Origin: Accumulibacter sp. | Lineage (GTDB): Bacteria > Pseudomonadota > Gammaproteobacteria > Burkholderiales > Rhodocyclaceae | Assembly: GCF_023806625.1 (NCBI RefSeq) | Contig: NZ_JAMTDX010000051.1 | Coordinates: 1 to 64,000, forward strand | Length of the DNA stretch: 64,000 nucleotides | Reading direction: 5' to 3' | Part shown: positions 9,560-20,622 of the stretch, piece after piece | Layout: every line of letters begins with the position of its first letter | How positions within the stretch are numbered: the stretch's first letter is position 1 | Position numbers and translations under genes: made by a program | The notes under the pieces: model-generated | The model's input: the letters and a program-made list of their open reading frames with translations, nothing else | The model's database searches: none | Told to the model about the DNA's origin: nothing

Positions 9560-11662
9560 ATGGAAATGCAAAAGCTCTATTTGCTGGTTCCCCTGGCTCC
9601 TCTCGTCGGGGCGATCATTGCCGGCCTGTTCTGTCGGGTGATCCCGCGCTGGGTGGCGCACGGCGTGACCATCGCCGGCGTGGCGATCAGCTGCTTCGCC
9701 TCGTTCCTGATCTACAAGGACGTGATGGCCGGCAATACCTTCAACGGCCCCGTCTACCAGTGGCTGACTTCGGGAGACTACCGCTTCGAAGTGGGCTTCC
9801 TGATCGACCAGCTGAGCGTGACGATGATGCTCGTCGTCACCTTCGTCTCGCTGATGGTACATATCTACACGATCGGCTACATGCAGGACGACCCCGGCTA
9901 CAACCGCTTCTTCAGTTACATCTCGCTGTTCACCTTCTCGATGTTGATGCTCGTGATGAGCAACAACTTCATGCAGCTCTTCTTCGGCTGGGAAGCCGTC
10001 GGCCTCGTTTCCTACCTGCTGATCGGCTTCTGGTATACGCGCCCGACGGCGATCTTCGCCAACCTCAAGGCCTTTCTGGTCAACCGCGTCGGCGATTTCG
10101 GATTCATCCTCGGCATCGGCCTGGTCCTGACCTGGTTCGGGACACTCGACTACGCGGCGGTGTTCGCCAAGGCTCCTGCGGCGGCCGATACGACGATCTC
10201 GCTCTTCGGTTCGGGCAAGGGGGTCGAGCTGATGACCGCCATCTGCGTCCTGCTCTTCGTCGGGGCGATGGGCAAGTCGGCGCAGGTACCGCTGCACGTC
10301 TGGCTGCCCGACTCGATGGAAGGTCCGACGCCGATTTCGGCACTGATCCATGCGGCGACGATGGTCACCGCCGGGATCTTCATGGTTGCCCGGATGTCGC
10401 CGCTGTTCGAACTCTCCGACACCGCACTGTCCTTCGTCATCGTGATCGGCGCGGTGACCGCCCTGTTCATGGGCTTCCTCGGCGTCATCCAGAACGACAT
10501 CAAGCGCGTCGTCGCCTATTCGACACTCTCCCAACTCGGCTACATGACCGTCGCCCTGGGAGCCTCGGCGTATTCGGTGGCGATCTTCCACCTGATGACC
10601 CATGCCTTCTTCAAGGCGCTGCTTTTCCTCGCCGCCGGTTCGGTGATCATCGGCATGCATCACGATCAGGACATCCGCAACATGGGCGGCCTGCGCAGGT
10701 ACATGCCGATCACCTGGCTGACCTCGCTGATCGGCTCGCTCGCGCTGATCGGCACGCCGTTCTTCGCCGGCTTCTATTCGAAGGACTCGATCATCGAAGC
10801 GGTCAAGCTCTCGCACATTCCGGGGTCGGGTTTCGCCTATTTCGCGGTGATGGCCGGCGTCTTCGTCACCGCTTTCTACTCGTTCAGGATGTACTTCCTC
10901 GTCTTCCATGGCGAAGAGCGCTTCGGCCAGACAGCGCACCATGCCGGCCATCATGACGCACCCGCTGCCCACACCCACCACGACGCGCACGCGGCCGATG
11001 CCGACGCCGCTCACCACGGCCACGACGCGCATCATGGCGCGGACACCGGGCACGGCGAACACCACGGGCTCGCTCCCGGGCAAAAGCCGCACGAGACCCC
11101 GTGGGTGGTCACTCTGCCATTGATCCTTCTGGCGATCCCGTCTGTGGTCATCGGTTACGTGGCCATCGGGCCGATGCTCTTCGGCGGCTACTTCAAGGAC
11201 GCGATTTTCGTCGATGAACAGGCGCACCCGGTGATGGAAGAACTCGCTCACCACTTCCACGGTGCCTTCGCGATGGCCACCCATGCGCTGACCACGGCCG
11301 TCTTCTGGCTGGCGCTGGCTGGTGTCGCGCTGTCCTGGTTCCTCTATCTGAGGCGTCCGGACATCCCGGAAGCCGTGAAATCCCGCTTTGCCCCGATCTA
11401 CACGCTGCTCGACAACAAGTACTACTTCGACAGGTTCAACGAGGTGTTCTTCGCCGGTGGCGCTCGCCTGATCGGGCGTGGCCTGTGGAAGGGTGGCGAT
11501 GCCGGGCTGATCGACGGCGTCATCGTCAATGGCTCGGCGCGTTTCGTCGGCTGGTTTGCAAGCGTGGTTCGTTTCTTCCAGACCGGTCACATTTACCACT
11601 ACGCTTTTACGATGATCATTGGCGTGTTCGTCCTGATGACCCTCTGGGTCACGCGCGCCTGA
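9560..11662 (+). CDS. nuoL: NADH-quinone oxidoreductase subunit L (antiporter-like)
   Basis: Distal Mrp-antiporter-like proton-pumping subunit of Complex I, about sixteen membrane helices including the long lateral helix at the C-terminus. The product is 700 residues. Conserved pump residues are seen in FFGWEAVGLVSYLLIGFW and in GKSAQVPLHVWLPDSMEGPTP. Unusual is a very histidine-rich hydrophilic insertion at about residues 455-510 (17 histidines in about 52 residues) between two helices. The ATG at 9560 is preferred to a GTG two codons earlier, which would overlap the nuoK stop. Confidence 0.96.
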   Translation: MEMQKLYLLVPLAPLVGAIIAGLFCRVIPRWVAHGVTIAGVAISCFASFLIYKDVMAGNTFNGPVYQWLTSGDYRFEVGFLIDQLSVTMMLVVTFVSLMVHIYTIGYMQDDPGYNRFFSYISLFTFSMLMLVMSNNFMQLFFGWEAVGLVSYLLIGFWYTRPTAIFANLKAFLVNRVGDFGFILGIGLVLTWFGTLDYAAVFAKAPAAADTTISLFGSGKGVELMTAICVLLFVGAMGKSAQVPLHVWLPDSMEGPTPISALIHAATMVTAGIFMVARMSPLFELSDTALSFVIVIGAVTALFMGFLGVIQNDIKRVVAYSTLSQLGYMTVALGASAYSVAIFHLMTHAFFKALLFLAAGSVIIGMHHDQDIRNMGGLRRYMPITWLTSLIGSLALIGTPFFAGFYSKDSIIEAVKLSHIPGSGFAYFAVMAGVFVTAFYSFRMYFLVFHGEERFGQTAHHAGHHDAPAAHTHHDAHAADADAAHHGHDAHHGADTGHGEHHGLAPGQKPHETPWVVTLPLILLAIPSVVIGYVAIGPMLFGGYFKDAIFVDEQAHPVMEELAHHFHGAFAMATHALTTAVFWLALAGVALSWFLYLRRPDIPEAVKSRFAPIYTLLDNKYYFDRFNEVFFAGGARLIGRGLWKGGDAGLIDGVIVNGSARFVGWFASVVRFFQTGHIYHYAFTMIIGVFVLMTLWVTRA

Positions 11663-11685
11663 GCTAGCAAAAGACTGGGATTGAT

Positions 11686-13170
11686 ATGTCAGGCACGCCG
11701 CTTCTCTCTCTCGCCATCTGGGTACCGATCCTTGCCGGGCTCGTCGTCCTGGCGACCGGCTCTGACCGGAATGCCCCGCTGGCCCGGATGCTTTCGCTCC
11801 TCGGGGCGGTCGCGGGATTGCTGGTGACCATCCCGCTGTATACGGGTTTCGACGTGCACACTCCGGCGATGCAGTTCGTCGAACTTCGCTCGTGGATCCC
11901 GCGGTTCAACGTCAATTACCATCTTGGCGTCGATGGCATCTCGATGCCCTTCGTGATCCTCAACAGCTTCATCACCGTCACCGTCGTGCTCGCCGGGTGG
12001 CAGGTGATCGAGAGCAAGGTCGCCCAGTACAACGCCGGCTTCCTGATCATGTCGGGCTTGATGAACGGCATCTTCTCCGCGCTCGACGGCGTCCTCTTCT
12101 ATGTCTTCTTCGAGGCCTCGCTGATCCCCCTCTACCTGATCATTGGCGTCTGGGGAGGTCCCAACCGGGTTTACGCCGCGTTCAAGTTCTTCCTGTTCAC
12201 GCTCTTCGGCTCGTTGCTCTTCCTGATCGCGCTGCTCTACCTGTTCCTGGCCTCCGGCGGCAGTTTCTCGATCCTCGACTGGCACCAGATGCCGCTGGCG
12301 CTGAACGCGCAGGTCTGGCTGTTCCTCGCCTTCCTGATCGCCTTCGCGGTCAAGGTGCCGATGTGGCCGGTGCATACCTGGTTGCCCGACGCGCACGTCG
12401 AGGCCCCGACCGGCGGCTCGATCGTCCTGGCGGCGATCGCCCTGAAGCTTGGCGCGTACGGTTTCCTCCGCTTCTCGCTGCCGATCACCCCCGACGCCTC
12501 GCACGAACTTGCCGGCCTGGTCATCGCGCTGTCACTGATCGCGATCATCTACATCGGCTTCGTCGCTCTCGTGCAGGACGACATGAAGAAGCTCGTCGCC
12601 TATTCGTCGATCGCGCACATGGGTTTCGTGACTCTGGGCTTTTTCATCTTCAGCGCGATGGGCATCGAAGGCGCGCTCGTCCAGATGATCTCGCACGGTT
12701 TCGTTTCCGGAGCGATGTTCTTCTCGATCGGCGTGATGTACGACCGGGCCCACTCCCGGCAGATCGCCGACTACGGCGGCGTGGTCAATACGATGCCCAA
12801 GTTCGCCGCCTTCTTCATGCTCTTCGCGATGGCCAACGCCGGCCTGCCGGCGACATCCGGCTTCGTCGGCGAGTTCATGGTCATCCTGGCGTCGGTGAAG
12901 CACAATTTCTGGATCGCCTTCGCCGCGGCAACGACGATGATCGTCGGCGCTGCCTATACGCTCTGGATGTACAAGCGGGTCGTCTTCGGTGCGGTAGCCA
13001 ACCATCACGTTGCCGAGCTGACCGACATCAACGCGCGCGAGTTCCTGATCTTCGTCCTGTTCGCCATCGGCGCGCTGGGCATGGGTCTGTACCCGCAGCC
13101 GTTCACCGAGGTCATGCACAGTTCGGTCAATGAGCTGTTGCACCATGTCGCCCTGAGCAAGATCCAATAA
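11686..13170 (+). CDS. nuoM: NADH-quinone oxidoreductase subunit M (antiporter-like)
   Basis: Second antiporter-like pump subunit, about fourteen helices, 494 residues. The key buried glutamate is visible in YVFFEASLIPLYLIIGVWGG and the pump lysine in KVPMWPVHTWLPDAHVEAP. The family N-terminal motif NYHLGVDGISMPFVILN is also present. It follows nuoL by 23 bases and precedes nuoN by 12. Confidence 0.96.
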   Translation: MSGTPLLSLAIWVPILAGLVVLATGSDRNAPLARMLSLLGAVAGLLVTIPLYTGFDVHTPAMQFVELRSWIPRFNVNYHLGVDGISMPFVILNSFITVTVVLAGWQVIESKVAQYNAGFLIMSGLMNGIFSALDGVLFYVFFEASLIPLYLIIGVWGGPNRVYAAFKFFLFTLFGSLLFLIALLYLFLASGGSFSILDWHQMPLALNAQVWLFLAFLIAFAVKVPMWPVHTWLPDAHVEAPTGGSIVLAAIALKLGAYGFLRFSLPITPDASHELAGLVIALSLIAIIYIGFVALVQDDMKKLVAYSSIAHMGFVTLGFFIFSAMGIEGALVQMISHGFVSGAMFFSIGVMYDRAHSRQIADYGGVVNTMPKFAAFFMLFAMANAGLPATSGFVGEFMVILASVKHNFWIAFAAATTMIVGAAYTLWMYKRVVFGAVANHHVAELTDINAREFLIFVLFAIGALGMGLYPQPFTEVMHSSVNELLHHVALSKIQ

Positions 13171-13182
13171 CTGGTAGCCGCC

Positions 13183-14670
13183 ATGACTCTTGCCGAAATG
13201 CAGTTCCTGACGCCGGACCTCCGTCCGGCGAGCGCCGAGATCTTCATCCTGCTGATGGCCTGCGTGATCCTGATCCTCGATCTATTCGTCAGGGACAGGA
13301 AGCGAACGCTGACCTTCGTGCTCACCCAGCTGAGTCTCGTCGGCACGGCCGTGGTCACTTTCGCCGTCAGCACGGGCGAGATCACCTATACGTTCAGCAA
13401 CATGTTCGTCGGCGACCTGATGGGCGACCTGCTGAAGCTGCTGCTCTATCTGACGGTGATCGTCGTCCTCTTCTACTCGCGGGGCTACATCCTCGAGCGC
13501 GAGCAGATGCTCAGGGGTGAGTACTACGCCCTGGCGCTGTTCGCGACGCTGGGCATGATGGTGATGATCTCGGCGAATCATCTGGTCACCGTCTATGCCG
13601 GGCTCGAGCTGCTCTCGCTCTCGCTCTATGCGATGGTCGCGATGAACCGGGATTCGGTGCCAGCGACCGAGGCGGCGATGAAGTACTTCGTGCTTGGCGC
13701 CCTCGCATCCGGAGTCCTGCTCTACGGCATGTCGATGATCTACGGGGCAACCGGGACGCTCGAGATCACCGCGATCGCCGAGCGGCTCTACCTGGGCCAG
13801 GCCGACAAGGGAGTGCTCGTCTTCGGCCTGGTTTTCGTCGTCTCCGGAATCGCCTTCAAGCTCGGCGTCGTACCGTTCCACATGTGGATCCCCGACGTCT
13901 ATCACGGCGCGCCGACGGCGGTCACGCTGTTCATCGCCACCGCGCCGAAGCTCGCCGCTTTCGCGATGATGGTCCGGCTGCTGATCAACGGGCTGATCGT
14001 TCTCGCCAAGGACTGGCAGGATATGCTCATCCTGCTCGCGGTGCTGTCGATGGCCGTCGGCAACATCGCCGCGATCGCCCAGACCAACCTCAAACGGATG
14101 CTCGCCTATTCGGCGATCTCGCACATGGGCTTCATGCTGCTCGGCGTCGTCACCGGGGTCGTCGGAGGCGACGCACGCTTTGCGCTCAACGCCTACAGCT
14201 CGGCGATGTTCTACGTGATCACCTACGTGCTGACCAGTGCCGGCGCTTTCGGGATGATCCTGCTGCTCGCGCGCGGCGGCCTCGAGTCCGACGAGCTCGA
14301 CGACTTCAAGGGGCTCAACCGGCGCAACCCCTGGCTCGCCGGGCTGATGATGATGATGATGTTCTCGATGGCCGGGATACCGTTCTTCGTCGGTTTCTTC
14401 GCCAAGTTCTCGGTGCTCCAGGCGGTCGTCGCCGCTGGTCAGCTCTGGCTGGCGATCGTCGCCGTCGCCTTCTCGCTGATCGGCTGCTTCTACTACCTGC
14501 GGGTCGTCAAGCTGATGTACTTCGACCCGCCTGCGACGACTTCGCCGGTCGAGGCGCCGCTGGACATGAAGCTGCTGCTCTCGGCGAACGGCCTGGCGAT
14601 CGCGCTGCTCGGCGTCTTCCCGCAGGCGCTGATGTCGCTCTGCGCGTTCTCGTTGCTGCGCTCACTGTAG
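13183..14670 (+). CDS. nuoN: NADH-quinone oxidoreductase subunit N (antiporter-like)
   Basis: Third antiporter-like pump subunit, 495 residues and about fourteen helices. Landmarks are [37 protein letters not shown] and the lysine-bearing [18 protein letters not shown]. It is the last of the fourteen nuo genes, and an intrinsic terminator follows 20 bases after its stop. Confidence 0.96.
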   Translation: MTLAEMQFLTPDLRPASAEIFILLMACVILILDLFVRDRKRTLTFVLTQLSLVGTAVVTFAVSTGEITYTFSNMFVGDLMGDLLKLLLYLTVIVVLFYSRGYILEREQMLRGEYYALALFATLGMMVMISANHLVTVYAGLELLSLSLYAMVAMNRDSVPATEAAMKYFVLGALASGVLLYGMSMIYGATGTLEITAIAERLYLGQADKGVLVFGLVFVVSGIAFKLGVVPFHMWIPDVYHGAPTAVTLFIATAPKLAAFAMMVRLLINGLIVLAKDWQDMLILLAVLSMAVGNIAAIAQTNLKRMLAYSAISHMGFMLLGVVTGVVGGDARFALNAYSSAMFYVITYVLTSAGAFGMILLLARGGLESDELDDFKGLNRRNPWLAGLMMMMMFSMAGIPFFVGFFAKFSVLQAVVAAGQLWLAIVAVAFSLIGCFYYLRVVKLMYFDPPATTSPVEAPLDMKLLLSANGLAIALLGVFPQALMSLCAFSLLRSL

Positions 14671-14690
14671 GGCCGCTGCCGCGGCGCCGG

Positions 14691-14716
14691 AACGCCCCGC
14701 TCGACGGGGCGTTTTC
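14691..14716 (+). terminator. Intrinsic terminator of the nuo operon
   Basis: ACGCCCCG, a five-base loop (CTCGA) and CGGGGCGT form a perfect eight-base-pair stem, followed at once by TTTT. It sits 20 bases after the nuoN stop and just before the ribosome site of the next gene, so it should end most nuo transcription. Read-through into the Nudix gene is possible because only about 20 bases separate them. Confidence 0.85.
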
Positions 14717-14733
14717 GTTGAGGAGTTCCCGTG

Positions 14734-15294
14734 ATGCATGATCTGTTCGCCCACCTCCGGGAGGAGGAAGTCGACAGCCAGCAGGTCTTTGGCGGAAAGC
14801 TGCTCGACGTCCGCCGCGACCGTGTCCGTCTGCCCGACGGCCGCGAGTGTCTTCGCGAATACGTCCGGCACCAGGGAGCGGCGGTGGTCATTGGCCAGCT
14901 CGACGACCGGCGCCTGTTGTTCGTCCGCCAGTATCGCTATCCTCTGCGCCGTTCGTTTCTCGAACTCCCCGCCGGAAAGATCGACCCGGGCGAAGACGTC
15001 CTGACCACTGCCCGCCGCGAGCTGCTCGAGGAAACCGGCTACTCGGCCGGACAATGGCGCCACCTCGGGGTCATGCACCCGTGTGTCGGCTATTCGAACG
15101 AGCGAATCGAGATATTCCACGCCGCCGGCCTGGAACACCTTGCCGCCCAGTCTCTCGACAGCAGCGAGTTCATCGACGTCGTCGCAGTGCCGCTGGACGA
15201 AGCCCTCGAAGCCGTGCGCAGCGGATCGATCACCGACGCCAAGACGATCACCGGCCTCTTCTGGGCGGAAAAAGTCCTTGTGTCCGGCTGGTAG
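14734..15294 (+). CDS. Nudix hydrolase, ADP-ribose pyrophosphatase type
   Basis: Predicted cytoplasmic hydrolase of nucleoside diphosphate sugars, most likely ADP-ribose. The 186-residue product has a complete Nudix box near residues 84-106: Gly, five residues, Glu, seven residues, then RELLEETGY. Before it are VVIGQLDDRRLLFVRQYRYP and LELPAGKIDPGE, which are typical of the NudF/ADP-ribose pyrophosphatase group. AGGAG at 14721 supports a start at ATG 14734 or the GTG one codon earlier. It follows the nuo terminator. Substrate is inferred from family resemblance only. Confidence 0.85.
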   Translation: MHDLFAHLREEEVDSQQVFGGKLLDVRRDRVRLPDGRECLREYVRHQGAAVVIGQLDDRRLLFVRQYRYPLRRSFLELPAGKIDPGEDVLTTARRELLEETGYSAGQWRHLGVMHPCVGYSNERIEIFHAAGLEHLAAQSLDSSEFIDVVAVPLDEALEAVRSGSITDAKTITGLFWAEKVLVSGW

Positions 15295-15458
15295 CGCGCA
15301 TTGCCCTGCCAGATCGGGGTCGAGCCCGGGTCGCCTCCGCCGGCGCGTGCGGCTGCCCTGCAATCCCAGGGCGAAGGGCAGCGCTTCGGCCGCCGATGCC
15401 TTGCCGCCTCCCGGGGACCCGCCGGTTGCCGTGAGCGAGCGGCGCTTCCGCGCTGGCC

Positions 15459-18400
15459 ATGGTTGAGCGACCTTCAGCTTCCTGGCTGCTGTTCGCTGCC
15501 GCGGTCGTCGCACTGCTCGCTGGCGGCGCGTTCATCCTGCCCGGCCTGGCGCAGCTCGCGGGCCAGGAGCAGGAAGCAGCGCTACGGACGCTGACCGGAT
15601 GCTTGCTGCTCATCGGCGGGTCGCTCGCGCTGCTCGTCGCGATTGTCGTGGCTAGGCGCTCGAGAACCGGGGCGCTGCGCTGCCTCGGGCAGGTCGTCGC
15701 CGCGCTGGCCGCAGGCGACGTGAAGGAGACGATCCCGTACCAGCGAAGGCGCGATGAAGTCGGCGAGCTTGCCCGCAGCCTCTTCGCCCTGCAGGGAGTT
15801 CAACAGGGGATGGCCGCCCAGCGCTGGATCCGGACACAGATCGCGGCGATCTCGGGGCAGATCCAGCAAGCGGCGACCTTCACCGAGTTGGCCGGGCAGC
15901 TGATCTCGTCACTGGTCCCCGCTCTCGGCGCTGACCATGGAGCCTTCTTCATCGTCGCCGAGGACCGCCGTACCCTCAAGAAGATCGCTGCCGATGGCGC
16001 CGGCGAGTTCGGCGGTCCGGCGGTGACCACCATCGGCGAGGGCGACGTCGGGCGTTGTGCCCACGACGCCCGCGAGCGGGTCGTCGATTACGAGTCCGAC
16101 GTGTCGGCCGGCACGCCCGTCGATGCGCGGAGCAGCGGTGCGAGAACGCTGCTGCTCGTCCCGGTCGTCCGTTCAGGCCGGACCCTGGCGGTCGTCGCCC
16201 TGGGCGGCAGCGGGCCCTTCGGCGACGACGGGAGGGCCGTGCTCGATGGCCTGATGCCGATCGTCGCGCTGAGCCTCGAGGTGATGGAGCGGAGCACCCG
16301 CACCCAGAGACTGCTCGAGGCGACACAGGAACAGGCCGCGCAGCTCGAAAGGCAGGCAGTCGAACTGGCTGCGCTCGAGGAACATGGCCGATTGATCCTC
16401 GAATCGGCCAGCGACGGGATCCTCGGGCTGGACACCGATGGTCGTCTGACCTTCGCCAACCCGGCGGTGCTCGGCATGCTCGGCTACCGGGTCGATGAGC
16501 TGCTCGGCAAGGTCTTTCCGGCCGAGGTGTGCTACCCGCGTGGCGACGGCAGTGGCCCCGATCCTGGTACCAGCGCAATGCTCCAGACCGCCCGCGATGG
16601 CGTAGCGCGCAAGGTCGATGACGAACTGCTGCGCCGAAGCGACGGCACCGCGCTGGCCGTCGAATACGCGACCACACCCCTCTATCGGAGCGACACTCTC
16701 GCCGGGACGGTGGTCGTCCTGCGTGACACGACCGCGCGGCGAGCCGCCGAGGAGCGCATCAGACGCGCCCACGAAGAGCAGACCGCGATCTTCGAGACCG
16801 CCAGCCTCGGCATCGCCTTCATCCGCAACCGGGCCTTCGTCAATGTCAATCGTCGGCTCGAAGAGCTGCTCGGCTATGCCCCCAACCAAATCATCGGCAG
16901 GTCGCCCCGGATCTGCGTACCGTTCGGGCAGGATCCGAAGGTCATCCGCGAGATCGACGCCGACCTGATGCGCGGCGAGATCGTCAAGCGCGTCCTCGAA
17001 CTCCAGCGTAGGGACGGTTCCCTGTTCTGGTGCCGGATCAGCGGCCGGGCTGTCGATCCGGCCGAACTGGGGCGGGGAACGGTGTGGATGTTCGAGGACG
17101 TCACCCGGGAACGCGAAGCTGCCGACGCGATGCAGCGCTCGAAGGAACTGGCCGAACAGACCAACCGGATGAAGACCGCCTTCCTGGCCAACATGAGCCA
17201 CGAGATCCGCACTCCGTTGAACGCGATCATCGGCATGTCCCACCTGATTCTGAGAAGCGATCTGTCGCCGCGTCAGCGTGATCAGGTGGGCAAGATTCAG
17301 GACTCCGCACAGCACCTGCTCGGCGTGGTCAACGACATTCTCGACTTCTCGAAGGTCGAAGCCGGCAAGCTGGCCGTAGAGGAAACCGAGTTTGCCCTCG
17401 AGGAAGTCCTCGACAACGTCGCCACGCTGGTTGCCGGACGGGTCGCCGCGAAGGGGCTCGAACTCGTTTTCGACGTTGACCCGGCGGTCCCCGCCCTGAT
17501 GATCGGTGACCCGCTGCGCTTGGGCCAGATCCTGATCAACTACGTCAACAATGCGGTGAAGTTTACCGAGCAGGGCGAGGTCGATGCCCGCGTCAGCGTC
17601 GCCGAGCAGAACGCGGAAAGCCTCCTGCTGCTCTTCGAGGTGCGCGATACCGGAATCGGTCTGACCGAGGAGCAGGTCGGCCGCCTGTTTCGCAGCTTCT
17701 CGCAGGCGGATACGTCGATCACCCGACGTTTCGGCGGGACCGGTCTCGGACTGGCGATCTCCAAGAAGCTTGCCGAGCTGATGGGCGGTGAGGTCGGCGT
17801 GTCGAGCGACTATGGTCGAGGGTCGACCTTCTGGTTCACCGCCCGGCTGCGGCGTTCGCCTCTCGAGGCGCGAACGCTCGTGCCAAGCCCCGACCTGCGC
17901 GGCCGGCGCCTGCTCGTCGTCGATGACAACCACAGCGCACGGGCGGTCATCCGTGACCTCCTCAGGGCGATGACCTTCGTGGTCACCGACCTGCCCGCGG
18001 GTGACCTCGCCGTCGCCGAAGTCGCCCGCGCGGCGCAGTACGACCCCTATGAAATCGTCTTCCTCGATTCACAGATGCCCGGGATGAGCGGCGTCGAAAC
18101 GGCGAAGCAGATCCGCTTGCTGAGCCTTTCGCCGGCTCCGCACCTGGTGATCATCACCGGCGACAGCTCGGAGGAACTGCTCGAGCAGGCAGCAGCCGAA
18201 GGGATCAGGGACGTTCTCCTCAAGCCCGTCAATGCCTCGCTGCTTTTCGACAGCGTGATCCGCTTGATCGGTGGAGCCGCAGGCCAGTTCCCGGGGCAGC
18301 GGGGAGCGCAGAGTCCTGTCGACGAACGTCTGGCGGCGACCAGGGGCGCGCGCGTGCTGCTCGTCGAAGACAACGCGCTGAATCAGGAGGTCGCCAGCGA

Positions 18401-19364
18401 ACTGCTGGTCAGCGCGGGTCTCCTGGTCGATCTCGCGGCCGACGGGCAGCAGGCTGTCGACAAGGTCAGGGCTGCGCACTACGATCTCGTCCTGATGGAC
18501 ATGCACATGCCGGTGATGGATGGCCTCGCTGCGACCCGGGCGATCCGGGCGCTTCCCGAACGCGCCGACCTGCCGGTCGTGGCGATGACCGCCAACGCCA
18601 TGTCAGGCGACCGGCAGCAGTGTCACGAAGCCGGTATGGTCGATTTCGTTGCCAAGCCGATAGAGCCTGCCGAGCTCTGGCGGCTGCTCCGCAAGTGGGC
18701 CAGGGTGAGACAGCCGCCGATCGCGACGAACGTTCCCGAGAACCTCGACACGCTCGACATCCCGGGCCTCGACACGGTGGCGGGCCTGCGCCGCGTGCTC
18801 GGCCGGAAGCCCCTGTATCTCTCGATGCTGCGCAGGTTCCTCGTCGGTCAGCGGCAGGCTGCTGCCGACATCGGGGCTGCGCTGGCCAGCGACGACTGGC
18901 GCCTGGCGGAACGCCTGGCGCACACGCTCAAAGGCGTTTCCGCCAACATCGGGGCGCTCGACCTGCGCGGGCGCGCCGGGATGCTCGAATCGGCGTTGGC
19001 CGAACGGCGACCCCGAGCCGAGGTCGATCGGCTTCTCGTTCCGCTCGCCGAAGCGCTCGCTGCCCTGACCGCCGCGCTGGCTGCTCGCCTGCCGCCCGAC
19101 GACGGCGACGAGCGATCTCCGGACGTCGACCCCTTGCGTCCGGCCGAGGTCTGCCGCCGCCTGGCCAGCCTGCTGGCGGACAACGATCCCGAAGCCGGAG
19201 ACCTGCTCGACGCCGAGTCGGCACTTCTGCGTACGGCTCTCGGTGGCAATTATCGAGCCATCGAGTCGGCAGTCCGCAGCTTCGACTACGAGGCCGGTCT
19301 GGCTGCGCTGCGAGTCAGCATCGAGGCAGCCGGCCTCATTTCCCGAATTGGGGAGAGCCCATGA
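15459..19364 (+). CDS. Hybrid sensor histidine kinase with two REC domains and Hpt
   Basis: Large multistage phosphorelay kinase, 1301 residues, in the inner membrane. Order seen: two membrane helices (about 8-35 and 44-67) with almost no periplasmic loop, a HAMP-like segment (76-113), a GAF-like region (130-280), two PAS domains (about 305-420 and 440-560), the HisKA box [14 protein letters not shown] with His581, an ATPase domain ending in [11 protein letters not shown], a receiver with Asp870 ([11 protein letters not shown]), a second receiver with Asp1014 ([11 protein letters not shown]), and an Hpt domain with His1155 (AHTLKG). All phosphoacceptors are present, so an ArcB/BarA-like relay is complete. 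Its stop overlaps the start of the HD-GYP regulator (ATGA), which is the likely output. The signal is unknown; the tiny periplasmic part suggests cytoplasmic sensing. Confidence 0.9.
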   Translation: MVERPSASWLLFAAAVVALLAGGAFILPGLAQLAGQEQEAALRTLTGCLLLIGGSLALLVAIVVARRSRTGALRCLGQVVAALAAGDVKETIPYQRRRDEVGELARSLFALQGVQQGMAAQRWIRTQIAAISGQIQQAATFTELAGQLISSLVPALGADHGAFFIVAEDRRTLKKIAADGAGEFGGPAVTTIGEGDVGRCAHDARERVVDYESDVSAGTPVDARSSGARTLLLVPVVRSGRTLAVVALGGSGPFGDDGRAVLDGLMPIVALSLEVMERSTRTQRLLEATQEQAAQLERQAVELAALEEHGRLILESASDGILGLDTDGRLTFANPAVLGMLGYRVDELLGKVFPAEVCYPRGDGSGPDPGTSAMLQTARDGVARKVDDELLRRSDGTALAVEYATTPLYRSDTLAGTVVVLRDTTARRAAEERIRRAHEEQTAIFETASLGIAFIRNRAFVNVNRRLEELLGYAPNQIIGRSPRICVPFGQDPKVIREIDADLMRGEIVKRVLELQRRDGSLFWCRISGRAVDPAELGRGTVWMFEDVTREREAADAMQRSKELAEQTNRMKTAFLANMSHEIRTPLNAIIGMSHLILRSDLSPRQRDQVGKIQDSAQHLLGVVNDILDFSKVEAGKLAVEETEFALEEVLDNVATLVAGRVAAKGLELVFDVDPAVPALMIGDPLRLGQILINYVNNAVKFTEQGEVDARVSVAEQNAESLLLLFEVRDTGIGLTEEQVGRLFRSFSQADTSITRRFGGTGLGLAISKKLAELMGGEVGVSSDYGRGSTFWFTARLRRSPLEARTLVPSPDLRGRRLLVVDDNHSARAVIRDLLRAMTFVVTDLPAGDLAVAEVARAAQYDPYEIVFLDSQMPGMSGVETAKQIRLLSLSPAPHLVIITGDSSEELLEQAAAEGIRDVLLKPVNASLLFDSVIRLIGGAAGQFPGQRGAQSPVDERLAATRGARVLLVEDNALNQEVASELLVSAGLLVDLAADGQQAVDKVRAAHYDLVLMDMHMPVMDGLAATRAIRALPERADLPVVAMTANAMSGDRQQCHEAGMVDFVAKPIEPAELWRLLRKWARVRQPPIATNVPENLDTLDIPGLDTVAGLRRVLGRKPLYLSMLRRFLVGQRQAAADIGAALASDDWRLAERLAHTLKGVSANIGALDLRGRAGMLESALAERRPRAEVDRLLVPLAEALAALTAALAARLPPDDGDERSPDVDPLRPAEVCRRLASLLADNDPEAGDLLDAESALLRTALGGNYRAIESAVRSFDYEAGLAALRVSIEAAGLISRIGESP

Positions 19365-20521
19365 TCGACACGACAGATTTGAACGGGAGAGCGACCGTTC
19401 TGGTAGTCGACGACACGCCGGACAACCTGTCGCTGATGTCGGCGCTGCTTCGGAATACGTACCGGGTGAAAGTCGCCAACCATGGAGAGAAGGCGCTCAG
19501 GATAGCGGCCTCACCGGCACCGCCGGACCTGATCCTGCTCGACGTGATGATGCCCGACCTCGACGGCTACGAAGTGTGCCGCCGCCTGAAGGCAGACCCC
19601 GGGACTCGGCACATCCCGGTGATCTTTCTCACTGCCCGGTCGGAAATCGAGGACGAGCAGAGGGGCCTGGCGCTCGGAGCGGTCGATTACATCACCAAGC
19701 CGATCAGTCCGCCGATCCTCATGGCGCGCGTCGCCACCCAGCTCTCACTCAAGGCCAGCGCCGATTTCCTGCGCAGCAAGAACGACTTCCTCGAAGTCGA
19801 GGTGGCTCGCCGGGTCAGGGAACTCGAAGCCGTCCAGGACATGACGATTCTCGCGATGGCCTCACTCGCCGAGACCCGCGACTCCGAGACCGGCAAGCAT
19901 CTGCTGCGTACTCAACGCTACGTGCGCGCGCTGGCCGAGCAGTTGCGGCATCACCCTCGCTTTGCCGCTTTCCTCACCGACCAGAACATCCGGATGCTCT
20001 TCAAGTCGGCGCCGCTGCACGACATCGGCAAGGTGGGGATTCCCGACCGAATCCTGCTCAAGCCGGGGCGCTTCGATCCGCAGGAGATGGAGATCATGAA
20101 GAGCCACACGCTGTTGGGTCGGGACGCGATCCAGCTCGCCGAGGACTGGCTCGGGCGAAGCGTCGAGTTTCTGACGATCGCCAAGGAGATTGCACTGTGC
20201 CACCAGGAAAGATGGGATGGCAGCGGCTACCCGCAGGGGCTGCGTGCTGACGAGATCCCGATCTCGGCGAGGCTGATGGCCGTCGCCGACGTCTACGACG
20301 CGTTGATCAGCCGGCGCGTGTACAAGGAGCGGATGAGTCACGAGGCCGCCACCGAGATCATCATCGAGGGGCGCGGGAGCCATTTCGACCCGGATGTCGT
20401 GGACGCCTTTGCCGAGATCAACCAGGAATTTCGCCTGATCGCCGAGCGCTATCCCGACTCGGACGAGGATCTGCGCAGGAAGATCGAGTTCCTCGCTCAG
20501 GCGGTTGCCGTCGACGTCTGA
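19361..20521 (+). CDS. Response regulator with HD-GYP phosphodiesterase domain
   Basis: Predicted c-di-GMP phosphodiesterase under phosphorelay control. The 386-residue product has an N-terminal receiver ([14 protein letters not shown], phospho-Asp in [13 protein letters not shown], and KPI near its end), a short helical linker, and an HD-GYP domain with [17 protein letters not shown], and the GYP motif in [10 protein letters not shown]. These are the metal and substrate residues expected for activity. The ATG at 19361 overlaps the kinase TGA, which gives translational coupling. By family, phosphorylation of the receiver should alter c-di-GMP hydrolysis and hence the choice between biofilm and motility. 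Confidence 0.9.
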   Translation: MIDTTDLNGRATVLVVDDTPDNLSLMSALLRNTYRVKVANHGEKALRIAASPAPPDLILLDVMMPDLDGYEVCRRLKADPGTRHIPVIFLTARSEIEDEQRGLALGAVDYITKPISPPILMARVATQLSLKASADFLRSKNDFLEVEVARRVRELEAVQDMTILAMASLAETRDSETGKHLLRTQRYVRALAEQLRHHPRFAAFLTDQNIRMLFKSAPLHDIGKVGIPDRILLKPGRFDPQEMEIMKSHTLLGRDAIQLAEDWLGRSVEFLTIAKEIALCHQERWDGSGYPQGLRADEIPISARLMAVADVYDALISRRVYKERMSHEAATEIIIEGRGSHFDPDVVDAFAEINQEFRLIAERYPDSDEDLRRKIEFLAQAVAVDV

Positions 20522-20622
20522 GCCGGCCGAGTCTCGCGTGCGCGGCCGGTCGGCCCTCGCGGAGCGCGAGCGCCGCGCCGGTTGATGGCTTGCCGTCCTG
20601 CAGTCTGTGGCGGGCTTTCCGG

